A stretch of 64,000 bases of DNA from Bugulina stolonifera (GCA_935421135.1 OW285193.1:14494099-14558098); one strand, 5' to 3'. Positions 36,452-55,490 are shown, numbered from the stretch's first letter. Notes: generated by a model not told the origin, from the letters alone. Numbers and translations are program-made.

Positions 36452-38100
36452 TCTTAAGTCTGGTACTGGGTATTATTGTGATGTTTGACTGTGGCTAGCA
36501 CACTACCCTACACACCACATGACTGTGCTGAAATCACCTAATAAAACCCTAGGGCCGACCTAACACGGCTAGATACCGATAGATACTGCTGGATTGCAAC
36601 CCTATACAGCTGACCAACAGGTCCAACGGGCTCCTATCATGTATATTATTGTGCATGTATTGGACTGAGCCCTGTTTCCGAGTCCAAGCCTGTACAACTT
36701 ATTTTGAACTAACACTGATTACTCTGAGCACTCAGTTCCACAGGCTGGAAGATTTTTAGGTAGCACTTTAGGTTTCTATCAAGAATGCAGAGCATGTAAG
36801 AAGATGGAGATACATGTAACTGTATTATAATCTGAGTAGCAACTCAACAAAACAGAAAAATGTGGCACGTTTTATATATAAAGCTGGCTCCGTCTAGAGT
36901 CTGAGGGGCTGATGGGCCATCAATACTCAACTAATTATTCCAAAAAAAAAAACCGTAGAGCCAATGCGCTATCGACGGTGACTAGGACATAATAAAAACA
37001 CCCAAGTGGTCTGAAACAAAATGTCAGCCCTTACAAGTCAGGTGGAGGATTGCAATCTATGTAAATAAGTACTCTTACTGCTATCGGCCCATAATAAATA
37101 ACAGTCAATTCCAGTCAGAAATGAACTCAACAAAGTGAAGCTCAACAATAAATACACATAAAAATAAACTTATGCAACTAAAATATGGTTAGGAGATGTA
37201 GGGCCTACAGTATAGAGGCAAGCACAACTTTATGCTTTTTGGCTAGAGCCAGGGTTCTTCAGTGAAATTTTAGATGGATAAGTTGGCTTCACCATTACAT
37301 AATCTGGTGCCACCCCAACCGCAAACAAAGATCTAAGGCTACATGAAGCTATGCACTATTGCATCTATGATTGCACCTAACAGACAGTAAAACACATGCA
37401 ATTGCAGTTGCAGTTGCGATATAAAGATTGTATTTACAAAATGTAGGCCTACAACCTGTTTTATCCACTTTCTACCAATGTGCGTCTAATCATTAGCAAC
37501 AAACTTCCTGGTACTATATAATTACAGATGTTTGGATCTTTGTACCACCTGTAAGCTTATCATAAGCAGACAAATGAACTACTAATGCATTGGAGGACCA
37601 AAGCTTTTACTACAACTAAACAAACTGAAACTGAATTTTGTGTAATTGCTACACTTCTATCAGATGTTATTACAGTAATATAAGGGGCTATTAATACTGG
37701 TCTCTCGTAAGACTACATTTGACTAACTTGCAAAATTACTAATTCAAAAGAAGCTTTACCAAACAACTATATTTGCACTCATCACCATTATTAATAACTA
37801 CTACTAGATTGTATTTTATATAATAACAAGTCCCCATCTATTAATTGGCATATAAGTTATGAGTGCTAACTATAACTATAAAATCTTGATTTTTATATAT
37901 TGGCCAAATTTACAAGCATGCTAGTAGCTAGTAATTAATTAAATTATATTAATAATGATATTAAATTATAATCTTTCGTAACCATAAGATAATGATTATG
38001 ATAATCAGTTCAGAGGCTTTGTGATTGCCCCAATCAAAAATGCCTTTGCCCCTTTTATGCAACTCACTCTATTGCCCCACCCTTAGGTTGGCAGGTCTGC

Positions 38101-38470
38101 AGTACTAGACCTTATTATTTTGATATTTTTTGTAATAATTATTATATAATGTAATTATAATAAAAATATTAATATTTTTTAAAATATAATTATAATTATT
38201 ATAATAATTTTATGATTATAATATAATCATTATGATTAGATTATTATAATGAATAATCATTATAATGAATTATTATAATAATTAAAGTTATATTATTTAA
38301 TATTGTTATATTTATTATTGTTATTAAATTTTGTAATTAACTAATAATAGGCTAAGTATAATATTTCAAATATTATATTATTAATTAATAATTTTAATAA
38401 ATAAAATTATATATTTTTTTATATTAAATGATTATTATTTATTTATTTGTCAACTATATTAAATTAGTAT
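38101..38470. repeat. Extremely AT-rich low-complexity block
   Basis: About 370 bases are almost entirely A and T, with overlapping TAATTATAAT-type words in both orientations. It lies a few hundred bases upstream of the TMCO4 start. Confidence 0.85.
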
Positions 38471-38704
38471 TCAAATAAAATGAAATGCAATAAATAGTTT
38501 TCCTCTCTAAAATTATATGCGAACTGTTATAGAGGTTGTGATTATAATTTTTAGCAACATGTGGAGCAGTGTGGATGAAGAAAAGAGAGAAAAATGAATT
38601 GCGAAGAGACAACTCTTGTGTTCTGATATGATCAATAAGTGCACATGCATCTACACAGGTTTTAATAATGCATTTCAGTCTATTTGCTACTTTTAGCTAA
38701 AGGG

Positions 38705-41700
38705 ATGTCTGAGGACCAAGCCGGCACAGGAAGTAATAAATTAACGGATGCTGGCAAGTATGCTTTCGCCGGCCTTGCTGCTAATATTCTTGCTGAACTT
38801 TATGATAAACCTGAAGAAATGTGAGTCGATATTTGTTGTATATAGGCATATAGGCTACATTTTCAATCACTACATGATAATAACGTCAGCAGAATGTTCT
38901 AGTGTTTTGTTCTGAACTCTGACCTAAATCTTTTTTCAGAGATTTTCGGCACAAACTTCTTGATGACCTTATGACAGCAATTAATCTCTCAGAATCGGTA
39001 AGTTATAAATGAGTAGATGGTCTCAAACTAGTGCTGCACGGTGTTTCGGTGTCATTCAGTTTTTCAGTTCTTTTTTCTTTCGGTTCAAAAACCGCCAAAA
39101 TTTAAAATGTGAACCGACACCAAATGCGGTACTATTCGGTTTTAAAAGTCAAACCGCACTTGGCCTCTTAGCGCACCCACTTTTGATAATGGCTGGCGTT
39201 GAAAACACATGAATTCATGTTATACTTCTTTCAATCCTTATAATTCGATGCCATCCTTGGAATTTAGACTTAGCTGCAGCCATAATATTATCACCCAGTG
39301 GTTATTTATTGTAGTTTCACTCAATTATAGCCGTTACGATTGCATACTATTATAAATAATAAATATTTAATAATTGTTAACTATTAAACGAAATGAAAAT
39401 GGCTGCTATTTTAGTGCTTGTTTTAATCCTTATAATTCGATGCCATCCTTGGAATACAGACTTAGCTGCAGCCATCAATGTCACCCAGTAAGGGTTTACT
39501 TTAGTTTTCATTCGATTTTAGTAGTCAAACTTACATATTGTTATAAATAATTAATATTTAATTATTGCAAATTATTGAACAAAATGAAAATGGCAGCCAT
39601 TTCCGGTAATGGCTGAAACAACGAACACGTGAATTTATGTTATGCATCTTTCAATCTTTATAATTCGATGTCATCCTTTGAAAAAAGACTTAGCTACAGC
39701 CATCATTGTCACCCAGAGATGATTTACTTTAGTTTCACTCAATTTTAGTTGTCATACTTGCATATTATTATGGATAATTGGCATTTAATAATTGCAATTT
39801 ATTAGAGGAAATTAAAAACGGCCGCCATTACACCTTAAAAGCGAGATGTGACATCTCCCAACATTGAGTATTTAATTTCCGGTTCGGTGTTCCTTCATGA
39901 ATTCAAAAAACTGAAATAAACTGAGGGTGAGAAGACAACTTCGGTTTCATTCAGTTTTTTAGAAAACTCAGCAAAAAAACTGAATGAACATGCAAGTCAA
40001 AACCGCCCAGCACTATCTCAAACTATATTTTCATGTTTCAACTATCCCAATAATGGTTCAATAATTACATTATTCATCCTCATAGCAAGTTACATTCAGT
40101 GAAATAGTTAAAGAAGAGAGGTAATGTTCGCATAATCGTTATTGTGTTGCGTGGTTTTCTAGGCACGCCGATCCCAAATAGCAGTAGCTGACGGAGAATA
40201 TAAAACCAAACCTGAGCCTTTCATCGACTTATTGCTAAAAGAAGATTTAGTAAAGGAGGATCCTGAGTCACTCCTTACTAGCTTGCTTCTCGTAGCAATT
40301 AAAGACGGTAATGTGTCAACTCGTGTATTGCTGTTCCTCATTCTTGTGTTCATTGTTATTTTAATTTGCAGGCAGTTGATTGGTGGAGGTGTATCTAAAA
40401 TATATGCCTACCAACGTACAAGTCTATTTTGGTCTTGATGTGTTAACACACAAATGTGACCCAATCCTCATCACCTGTGAAGCTACAACTGCTTGTATAT
40501 GTGATTTGGTTCTAGTCAAATGGGTCGCAATTGCCATTATTTACCTGATAAATAATAGAAAACATATTGGTGATGAAAATATAATATTTTTAGTTCACAC
40601 ATTTGCATGCAATGTGTCAATGCACTGGGTTGATGTAGGTACATTGTAAAAAGTGAGACTTTACACGTACATGTATATATATATATATATTTTTTTTTTA
40701 TGCGTACATACAGGTGCATATGATGCAAGGGTGAGGGTTGTAGTGGAACACATGAGTTGGCTGCTCCGTGTTGACATGAAATCCGTAGAGGTTGTGGAAG
40801 AACATTTACTAGAGATTCTTAAGAGCCATAAAGAGCTCAGTGAGTAAGTTTACTGAATGCATCACTTTGATGTTTCACCTTCACTAGCCCTTCGGGCTTG
40901 GTCTGTTACGCAAGTATCACTGCAGTATTTGCTCGCTTCACTCTCACGTATTCATGATTTGTGATCATGCATGTGCATGACCTCTGGTGGTGCAGGCATG
41001 TTACATGAATTTCATGAGAAATGAAGAAGCAGGTCGAGAGGGTTTGCCAATGCCGGCATAGCCTGAGGTCCAACATCCAGCATTTGAAAATTTACCCCAC
41101 CCTTGGTCGGGGTGAAGGGCTTAAGGCTACGACTCCACCTCCCAGTAAGGCCGAGAGACCCGGTCTCAAGTCTAGCACCCACCACCTAGAGCCGAAATCT
41201 GGACAGGCAAGTCTCTCTGCAGATGCTCTGCGCTTGCTTTGCTTGCTTGCCTGCCGTCATGGTAAGCTACATCCAACATGGCTTGGCCCAGCCTCCATGC
41301 TTCCCACTTGTACATCAATTTTTCATTTCCCGGATGTTTCATGCAGCACATTTGAATCTTCTCTACCTGCGACCAAACCACAATTTAAGCTGCTATCATT
41401 AGAAACAAGCAACCATCTTGTACAGCAAGTGTGCGCCAAGTCTTTTCCAAGTCACATTCGCAAAGACTAAAGTTCATAATGACATATCATTGGAGTTAGG
41501 AATATAATAAGTTGGCTAGTGTTATTATTAGCTTGAAGATCAAAAGTACATTTTTTTGCTGATAAAAGATGTTGTTTGCTGATATGAGTGTTGTTCACTA
41601 TCAGGTGATATTTTGGAAAGTATAATCAATTACTGTCATACAGATTTCGGACTGCATGCATTCTTGCATGTGCATGACCTCTGGTGGTGCAGGCATGCTA

Positions 41701-44700
41701 CAGGATTACATTAGGAGTTGTTTCCTTGCATTGAGGAGACGACTCCAGATCCAGGAGGGTCTCACTATACCGACACAGCCTGAGTTCCAACACCATCAGG
41801 TGGGTTGGGTGGGTACCTACCCCACCCTGTGTCGGGTGGAGAGTAAGGCCATGGCTCCACTCTGGCAATGATGCCGGGACCCGGTCCTAAGGTCTAGCAC
41901 AACCTGGAGCCGAGATCCAGACTGACAGCATATAAATCACAGGTTCAAGAGGGTCTCAGCTGCTGGCATAGACCAAGTTGCAACACTTATCTAGCGGGTG
42001 GGTCGAGCACCCACCCTGCCCTGGGTCAGGCTTGAGGGCTTATGGGTAACGCCCCGCCCTGGCAGCAATGCCGGGGGACCCGGTCTCAAGGTCCTAGCAT
42101 CACCTGTAGCTGATGTCCAGACCAGCATCATTGTAACGTGTATAAATCACGCAAACTTTCAACCCCAAATCTGATTGGAGGACGGCAGACCGTTTTGTCT
42201 TTAGTTATATGATGGTAAAAGGTGAAACTTAGTAGAGACTCTATTTTTGCGACCATGTTTTACTATGTACTCTCAACCAATATAGAACCAAACTTTAGTT
42301 GTGTGGAATATAGTTCTTGTAAAGTTTTAATGAAGCTTCTGTTCTTATATGCTGCACTAGCTTAGTTGATATTGAATAATGATTGATTATAGAACAGGCA
42401 TATATCTATAATTTATACATGTTTCAGTCCACTGCCCCTCTGCACTATTTGGGGGTCTCTTCCGCCCCTTCGGTAAGAATATTGTTGTAAATATGCTGGT
42501 ATTGACACTATGTATACCGGCACAGATTTATTTTCTTTATTATTTTATATTGTACATAATTTGTGTTTCAGCTTCCAAATAGTGAGCACCGATTCCTCAC
42601 AATTCCTATCATTTCAATCAATCAGTAGATCAACAAGTACCCAAGTATAAAAATATTGCTCTGTTGGTAGATAAATTATATGAATGCATTTGTGACCGTC
42701 TTTACTATTTAGGGTGTTATTTCTGTATGATTTAGATACTATCTTACCACATTATGTGTGTAACCACTTTAACCTTGTATGCACATAATTGTTGCAGAGA
42801 GGAAAAAGCCAAGGCAGCTAAGAAAAGTCGAAACACAAAAATCAAACGAGGCTTCCTCATTGGCTTAGCTACTGTCGTAGGAGGCACTGTCATTGGTTGG
42901 TTCATATAGTGAATTTGTTCCTATCATATACACACTATGATTGTTGTGTTTGCAATGGGACCTTCATGTATATTTGTGTTAATTTTACAATTGTCCTCTC
43001 TCACATCTGTAAAAGGCTGATAGCAATATTCTGATTAAATAAAACTGCTAGTTTTAGCAATTTTTTGCATTTAGCCAACATTCTATGTGAATTTCTTTTA
43101 GGATTGACTGGAGGTCTTGCCGCCCCCCTCATAGCTACTGGAGTTGGGGCCATAATTGGTACTGCAGGAGGAGCTGCACTTGGATCTGTAGCTGGTGTGG
43201 CAGTCATTGGCTCCTTGTTTGGTGTGGCAGGAGCGGGACTCACAGGTCAGTAGCTAGTAGTCAGTAACTAGTAGTCATTAGCCAGTAGTCATTAGCTAGT
43301 AGTCAGTAGCTAGTAGTCATTAGCTAGTAGTCATTAGCTAGTAGTCATTAGCTAGTAGTCAGTTGCTAGTAGTCAGTAGCTAGTAGTCATTAGCTAGTAG
43401 TCAGTAGCTAGTAGTCATTAGCTAGTAGTCATTAGCTAGTAGTCATTAGCTAGTAGTCAGTTGCTAGTATTCTCTTCAAATAATGAGATTGCTCCGTGAT
43501 CCATATCTGTAGTAGCCCTGTGTCTGATTCTGTATTAGTATTGTATTAACTATATTACGCTGTACATCCAGGTTACAAGATGAAGAAGAGGGTAGGTGGT
43601 GTAGAGCAGTTTGAGTTTGATGTGCTATCAGATGGTTCTCAGATGAGTGTCACCATCGCTGTGAGCGGTTGGATCAGTCAGAAAGGAAATGAAGGTATTA
43701 AACCAACCATGTCACATGACTATCTTAGTTGATCATGAAGTCATGCAACTTCAGGAGTTGTACAGATGTTTACTTACATGTAGATATTCTGTTCTAGTAC
43801 ACCCTTTTATTGAACTTTAATCCGTTGATACATTTTCCTATTTCTACCCCAATTATTGCTTGTGAACGCTGATCTTGTTTAAATATAAATCAACGTTTGT
43901 GTGACTTCCATTTTATATAGTTTCTTGTTGCAGGATCACATACATACTTGTATACATTTATATACAATATTGAATTATCACAAATTGCTATTCAGATTTT
44001 CGAACTCCATGGCTGAGCTTGGACAACAGCAAAGAGCAATACTTTCTGAAGTATGAAGGACATTATCTGCAAGAGTTGGGACAGTCGCTGGACACCCTCT
44101 CTACCATGGTAGTTCGTCAGGCTATAGCGGAGAGTCTCAAATACACTGCTTTATCAAGTAAGAACGCTACTAATAATAATGTAAACCCTATAATAACACA
44201 TTGTCTAGTCTGCATACAGGCACTAATGTCTATAGTGTAGTGTGTGTGTAATTTTAGTCAAGTTGGGTTATTAGACCTTTAGTAATCCACAAGCACCTGT
44301 AAGTATGATTATTCACCTGTGTGTACATGTCAGTAGCCTTTTCTAGGTTTACTGAGTATGTTACTTGGTTATATAATTGTCGTCTATTTTTTTCTGGTTT
44401 TTTTATCTTAGTCTGTTGTGTGTCTTGCCATTGAATTAAATATTGTATTGTGTATGCTCTGTTGTGTAATTGTCAGCACTTATGGCAGCAGTAGCCTGGC
44501 CATCAGCTCTACTTGGCCTGGCCAGCATCATAGACAATCCTTGGCATGTCTGCACTAAAAGAGCAGAGAATGCTGGTAAACAGTTGGCAGAAGTGCTTGT
44601 TTCTAGGCAACAGGTAAACTAATGATTGAAATATACCTAACTATTATACATGTGCCTTTAGATAGAAATATCTGTCCATGGTAATAGAAGTGAGGATATC

Positions 44701-45838
44701 AGTTCTTAGTCTGACAGCGGTGCCAGATGAATTATTGTGCAAGTGTCTGTCACCTATAGTCTTTGTTGTTGCTTGTGATTTCCATGGAACTAGCATTATA
44801 GTTTGGCTGTTCAGCTCTGTATTGCTTATTTAGGGTCAACGACCTGTAACCCTAATAGGGTTTAGCCTCGGTGCAAGAGTGATATTCTACTGTTTGCGGG
44901 AGCTAGCCAAGCACCCGAAGGGAGCAGGTATTGTAGAGAATGCATATCTGCTAGGTGCTCCAGTGTCTGGTCAACCCGCTGAATGGAAACCTTTTGGTAG
45001 AGTAGTTGCTGGTAGGATCATCAATGCCTATATCAGGTTGGTGTTGGTAGCTACATGACCATATACATATACATATCAGTACATGTATATGTATATACAG
45101 TCTGGAATATATTGATTCTTGTGATGAATACTAACAAAAAAACTGACCAAAAATCCTATTATTCTTTGATTATTTAAGCAAATTCAAAGATATCACTTAT
45201 TTGCTTTGCAGAAGCAATATATTCCATACTCACTGCTTGATGGAACATACTTGTAGTGTATGATGGGTATGCTACATGAATGTGTATAATCTGAACACAT
45301 GATATTGTGTAGAGAATATCTATGGGTGTGCCATGTGTGCTGTGTTGATTTTGTAAAACACTGCAGTATCACACTGCCTCTTGTTATTGGAATATGCGAG
45401 GTGGATTGGTATGTAGAGGGTATCCCACACTGCAACAGTGTGTATCTCGACCTACTGCCAAATGGAATATTGTGTTGTAGTAGTACTATCGCTAGCTTGA
45501 ATCGAATGACTATCCCAAAAAAGCTGGAATTGCCTTTCAAATCACCTGTAAGTGGGTGGGCTTTGAATCCAAAACTGTATTGTTTACTTGCTAATGCTTC
45601 ATACTACAAACTTCTCTAACTACTGTCATGATATAACACAGCAAGTGATTGGTTGATTAATTTATTATACTAGAAACGATTGGATGCTCAAATTCCTGTA
45701 CAGGACTGCGTCAGTACAGCTTAGAATAGCTGGAATCAGTCCAGTGCAGTGGGATGATAGACGCATGATTAACATGGACCTTACTAACGTTGTAAGTCTT
45801 CTACTGCAACTACATGTACTGTAAATGCTTCCATTTCA

Positions 45839-45905
<67 letters not shown>

Positions 45906-48329
45906 CTCTGGCAGCTTGAGAACTTTGGTTCAGTGGATTTCACACCTTTTAAATACGCTTTGCTGTAAATATACAGTATTGCTAAGGTGTTCTCCCAGGC
46001 ATATCTCTGAGCTGCACTGATGAGGTGTTAAACACCGAAACAGTACACTGTATGCAGATTGAGTATATGTATATGTATATGTATATGTATATTTATATGT
46101 ATATGTATATGTATATTACAGCAATCATCCTTCCCTTTTGATATTGAAGTTTATAGTGTTTACGCTTGCCAAGAGATCGCTAAATGTAGTCATGTGGTGG
46201 TGAATAAACTGCACAAATTTCTGTGTTTTAGTTTCATGTCCTGTTTGTAGTAAGTTCATGGAGTACAATGTACATCGTATGTCGTTCCTCGCAGGTAATA
46301 GTCATTATTACAGGTAAATGGACACATGGACTATATGAAGAAAATGCCTGTGGTACTTGAAGCAGTGGGTATCAAAACTAAGCCTGTGCAAAATGTCTTC
46401 CTTCCTTCTAGTGATAGCGGATATTCCACCAATCAGCCGAGTCCTTCAGCTTCACGGAAGAATCAAGGTATCCATGAAATAAATGGTCAACCAACATATT
46501 ACTAGTTATCTCTGGTATATAAATGCATAGCTATGTTTTACACTTGCTGTAATGTAACAAATGCTAGCCGCGGCCTTAATTTGAATATGTCAGACCTGCT
46601 TCTAATGCATATATGTAGCCACTATGATGGACTTCTATTCAAAGGCTTACGGAGAATACAGAATGTGTTAGTAATAAAATCCAACTAATGGCTGTTTCCC
46701 TTTTCATTTCACCAGAAACTAGATGCTGGTGATGCAATAATATACCATGTAATATCGTTGTAATAGAATAATCAGGTGGCAAATGCATCAACAGCTCTGT
46801 GTAACTCTTAGGTGAAGGTCCATATAATAGTGAATGCTGAATGTATTGGTAGACTGTGATCTTCTGCTGCCTAAGAAACTTGAGGAAGAAGGTTTGGAGC
46901 TGTGTGAGGTACCCCCAGTACTGGCTATTGGAGAAGAGGTGGAACCTGTTGAGCTGACAATCAATACCAAAGATGAAGTAGAACCAACTAAACTGCCATA
47001 TGAACAGCTTAAACTAAAAGGTAGGGCATGCAACTGGTGTGGAGATCTTAGATTGGTTTTCTCAGTCTAAGATAGTAGCGTAAATTTTGGTTGGTTGGGT
47101 GTAGTCAAGATAATATTTTGAAAAGGCTTAGCCTGAGGTCTAAACTGCTTATGTGGGGTGTTTTGGTAACTCACAGGTTCAAGTTCAAGTGGATCTCGCA
47201 CTAAAGTTGGTCCTGTGAGATATGCTAGGATTATTACTTTACTATTCAGGTGCAATTCTACTGTTATAACTATGTTTGGTTGATATTAGATAGCAGAGAT
47301 AGTATAGACTCGGATCCAGAAGTAGAGAAAGCCCTCCCTAAACACATAGTACAAGGGGAAACCACAGACTCTGACAACTCCCTACCAGATAAACTGTTAT
47401 ACCAACAGCTGTTAGAAATAGGTGAGTGTAGTACAATCTACACATATTATCCATTAGTTACTTAGTATTATTCTATGTCTATGTGAAGCACACTTGGTAT
47501 ATTACACACTTTTGTGGTTGTCTTCTCCTGAAGAGGCGACTAAACTCAATTAGCCCAAAGGTGCTCTTTGTTTAATTGGGAGTTATAGTCTCGTGTTGTT
47601 TTACCAGTTATAACAACTAATATACAGTGTACATGTATATGAGCTTTTACAAGAAACTAGGGGAATTGTAAAGTGTTCATATTGTAATATGGTTCCAGTC
47701 AAATTCACTTAAAAAGTGCATAAAAATGTTTTGCTCAGGACTTTGTAAGGAAGCAAAATTGATATAGTCGGGGATGAGCTATTTTACCATGTATTTGTGC
47801 GACCAGTCTATGACTGTTTAAAAATAAATGTTCTTGCCGTAGAAATATTATAGTGTATAAAAAGTATGGCCATACCCCACTTTACATAAATACATGTATT
47901 AGTATTCACAGCCTGTGGTATCTGTTGTTACTCACAGGAAGTAGTGAGGACAGTGTGTCGTCCCCAAAAAAGCTGAAACCTAAACAGAAATTAGTCAAAG
48001 TTGTACCAGTTGGTAAAGTCAGAGGCTCTGAGAAACTGCTGGGTGATGTCGTAGCAGAGGACCGACTACTGACTGCTGATGGTAGTAATGACAGCATCAT
48101 ATCAGAATGTGCCGAGAGATTGACAGTTACTAGTGAAGACATTAGGGACAATGCTACAAGCCCCCATAGTAATACAGTGCCAAATATTCCTGAGTCGAAG
48201 GTTATGTCATTAAACATGCCACAAGATATAGTTGAGACAAACCAAGGAACTGAGTCGAGACAAATCTCTCTACTAGACAATGTCAAGGTTAAAGATGACA
48301 GTGTTACCATCAAGACAGAAGATCCTTGA
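38705..48329 (+). CDS. TMCO4: TMCO4, DUF726-family membrane protein with alpha/beta-hydrolase-like domain
   Basis: The fifteen exons are 38705-38820, 38940-38997, 40163-40307, 40714-40843, 42798-42895, 43102-43245, 43572-43694, 43996-44157, 44477-44613, 44834-45036, 45674-45791, 46314-46467, 46853-47020, 47290-47421 and 47938-48329. All are GT-AG and in phase, giving 759 residues. Family hallmarks in order are an N-terminal helical region; EEKAKAAKKSRNTKIKRG, leading into a Gly/Ala-rich membrane segment around residues 165-231 (GLTGGLAAPLIATGVGAIIG); YKMKKRVGGVEQFEF; and a hydrolase-like core with the nucleophile-elbow motif GFSLG (Ser382). LLGAPVSGQPAEWKPFGRVV, GRIINAY and NDWMLKFLYRTASVQLRIAG follow. 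The tail of roughly 280 residues is Ser- and acid-rich and longer than in human TMCO4 (634 residues overall). Enzymatic activity is not established. The chosen ATG is the first in exon 1; a TTTTAG just upstream leaves open a 5' exon. Confidence 0.93.
39029..40015. mobile_element. hAT-like non-autonomous element (987 bp, TSD TCTCAAAC)
   Basis: The ends are TAGTGCTGCACGG and CCGCCCAGCACTA (inverted repeat TAGTGCTGSRCGG), flanked by an exact 8-base duplication TCTCAAAC (39021-39028 and 40016-40023). An 8-base target site and TAGTGCTG-type ends are characteristic of hAT elements. The inside contains three diverged direct copies of a roughly 190-230 base block starting near 39231, 39424 and 39651 (TTATAATTCGATGCCATCC). 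It sits in TMCO4 intron 2 and has no transposase. Confidence 0.9.
40960..42140. repeat. Three diverged GC-rich repeat units in TMCO4 intron 4
   Basis: Units near 40975-41215, 41660-41930 and 41935-42130 share words in the same order: GTGCATGACCTCTGGTGGTG (first two), CAGCCTGAG, CCCACCC..GGTCGGG, CCGGGRGACCCGGTC, AAGGTCTAGCA, GAGCCGA and ATCCAGAC. They are markedly GC-richer than the surrounding DNA. Apparent long open frames here are products of the repeat. Origin unknown. Confidence 0.75.
43246..43468. repeat. 14-bp minisatellite starting at the TMCO4 intron 6 donor
   Basis: About sixteen copies of AGCTAGTAGTCATT/AGCTAGTAGTCAGT begin at the 5' splice site (CACAG/GTCAGTAGCTAGTAG). The donor word GTCAGT recurs in many units. 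Confidence 0.95.
45838..45904. repeat. (TATATG)n microsatellite
   Basis: Eleven near-perfect hexamer units lie in TMCO4 intron 11. A second array of the same hexamer lies at 46063-46117 on the other side of the hammerhead ribozyme. Confidence 0.97.
46001..46060 (+). ncRNA. Hammerhead ribozyme (type I) in TMCO4 intron 11
   Basis: All core elements are present: CTGATGA at 46017-46023 and GAAA at 46037-46040. Stem II is 5 bp, GGTGT/ACACC (46024-46028 with 46032-46036), with loop TAA. Stem III is ACAG/CTGT (46040-46043 with 46048-46051), with loop TACA. The predicted cleavage nucleotide is A46052, preceded by U16.1 as required (UH rule). Stem I is CTGCA/TGCAG (46012-46016 with 46053-46057), open at the far end and followed by an internal loop. 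Small stem III and open stem I are typical of the metazoan type I hammerheads found in short retroelements. Self-cleavage is predicted from structure only; the motif is carried in the sense strand of a TMCO4 intron. Confidence 0.85.
46063..46117. repeat. (TATATG)n microsatellite, second array
   Basis: Nine hexamer units with one TTTATA variant directly follow the hammerhead ribozyme. Together with 45838-45904 this array encloses a mobile-element-like segment. Confidence 0.95.
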
Positions 48330-48684
48330 CCTGTTAGGCAATGTATATAGTTGATAATCTATAGCTTGATAATTTCCATTCCAAAGGACAGAGTCTTGCC
48401 TTTCCCAGATCCTAGTAGTTTTAGGTTTATTGTTTTACTGTATATTAATTTATCCTCCAGGCTTCTTAACCAAAGGATGGCTAATTTCCTGTTTTATTTA
48501 TTTAGGAAATTTTGTTCCCAAAGAGCTATCTGGTTTAGCGAGATCTCTAGTGCATTGCTCACACTATATTTATATACAGTATATGCAGGTATGTGACATT
48601 ATATACATATAATATTATATACCACATAATATTATACAGTCCCGTGAAATAATGGTGCTGCTCAGTATAATAATATATTGCTGT

Positions 48685-48690
48685 TTTATT
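48685..48690 (-). terminator. Polyadenylation signal AATAAA, likely allantoicase
   Basis: TTTATT on the plus strand reads AATAAA on the minus strand about 350 bases past the allantoicase stop codon. Assigned by position. Confidence 0.4.
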
Positions 48691-48817
48691 CAGACTTAAT
48701 AATTTGCTTATATAATGTAAATAATGTCATGTTATGCATGATAAATACAGAAAATGAGTTTATCTAATCATAGTATTGCAGAGTATGCTGTTTGGTAGTA
48801 ATATATAGTTTCAGTTC

Positions 48818-48823
48818 AATAAA
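48818..48823 (+). terminator. Polyadenylation signal AATAAA, likely TMCO4
   Basis: A canonical AATAAA lies about 490 bases after the TMCO4 stop. It is beyond the minus-strand signal of the convergent allantoicase gene, so the two 3' ends may overlap. Confidence 0.45.
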
Positions 48824-49038
48824 ATATGTCTAAACTCAAGCTAATGCTAAAATATAATTAGGAATAAAGTTGAGCAAATTTAAGCACAGAATTTTTGTGG
48901 AAAATCATAAATAGAAATTATATGTCTCTTATATATGGTATCATTGGTGTGATGTTGAAAATCTCTGCTCTTCTTGAAGAAATACTGAATAAAGGTACAA
49001 GCTGCCATGAGTAACCTAGCCTTGGGCTCTTAACACTG

Positions 49039-55490
<6,452 letters not shown>

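Larger units (their letters stand above)
30984..38704. other. Intergenic spacer between SIL1 (-) and TMCO4 (+)
   Basis: This spacer between divergent genes holds a candidate short exon (31569-31630), the long inverted-repeat element (32060-35220), a MITE (36289-36451) and very AT-rich low-complexity DNA (around 37900-38470). Two stretches rich in the word TTGCCCC (35350-35480 and 38030-38090) face each other in opposite orientation and may be ends of another degraded element. I see no intact gene. Confidence 0.6.

Noticed and set aside
39009..39212. 67-codon plus-strand frame
   Set aside because: It crosses the left end of the hAT-like MITE at 39029 and has no recognisable content.
41021..41470. 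149-codon plus-strand frame
   Set aside because: It lies within the GC-rich repeat units of TMCO4 intron 4 and resembles no protein; high GC reduces stops.
45193..45540. Overlapping open frames on both strands in TMCO4 intron 10
   Set aside because: They lie between two well-supported exons, have no homology and are mutually antisense, so probably chance.
47151..47200. Possible tRNA B-box (GGTTCAAGTTC)
   Set aside because: No A-box at the right distance and no similarity to the SINE bodies.
47906..48313. 135-codon minus-strand frame
   Set aside because: It is the antisense shadow of the last TMCO4 exon, whose plus-strand frame is continuous with the gene model.
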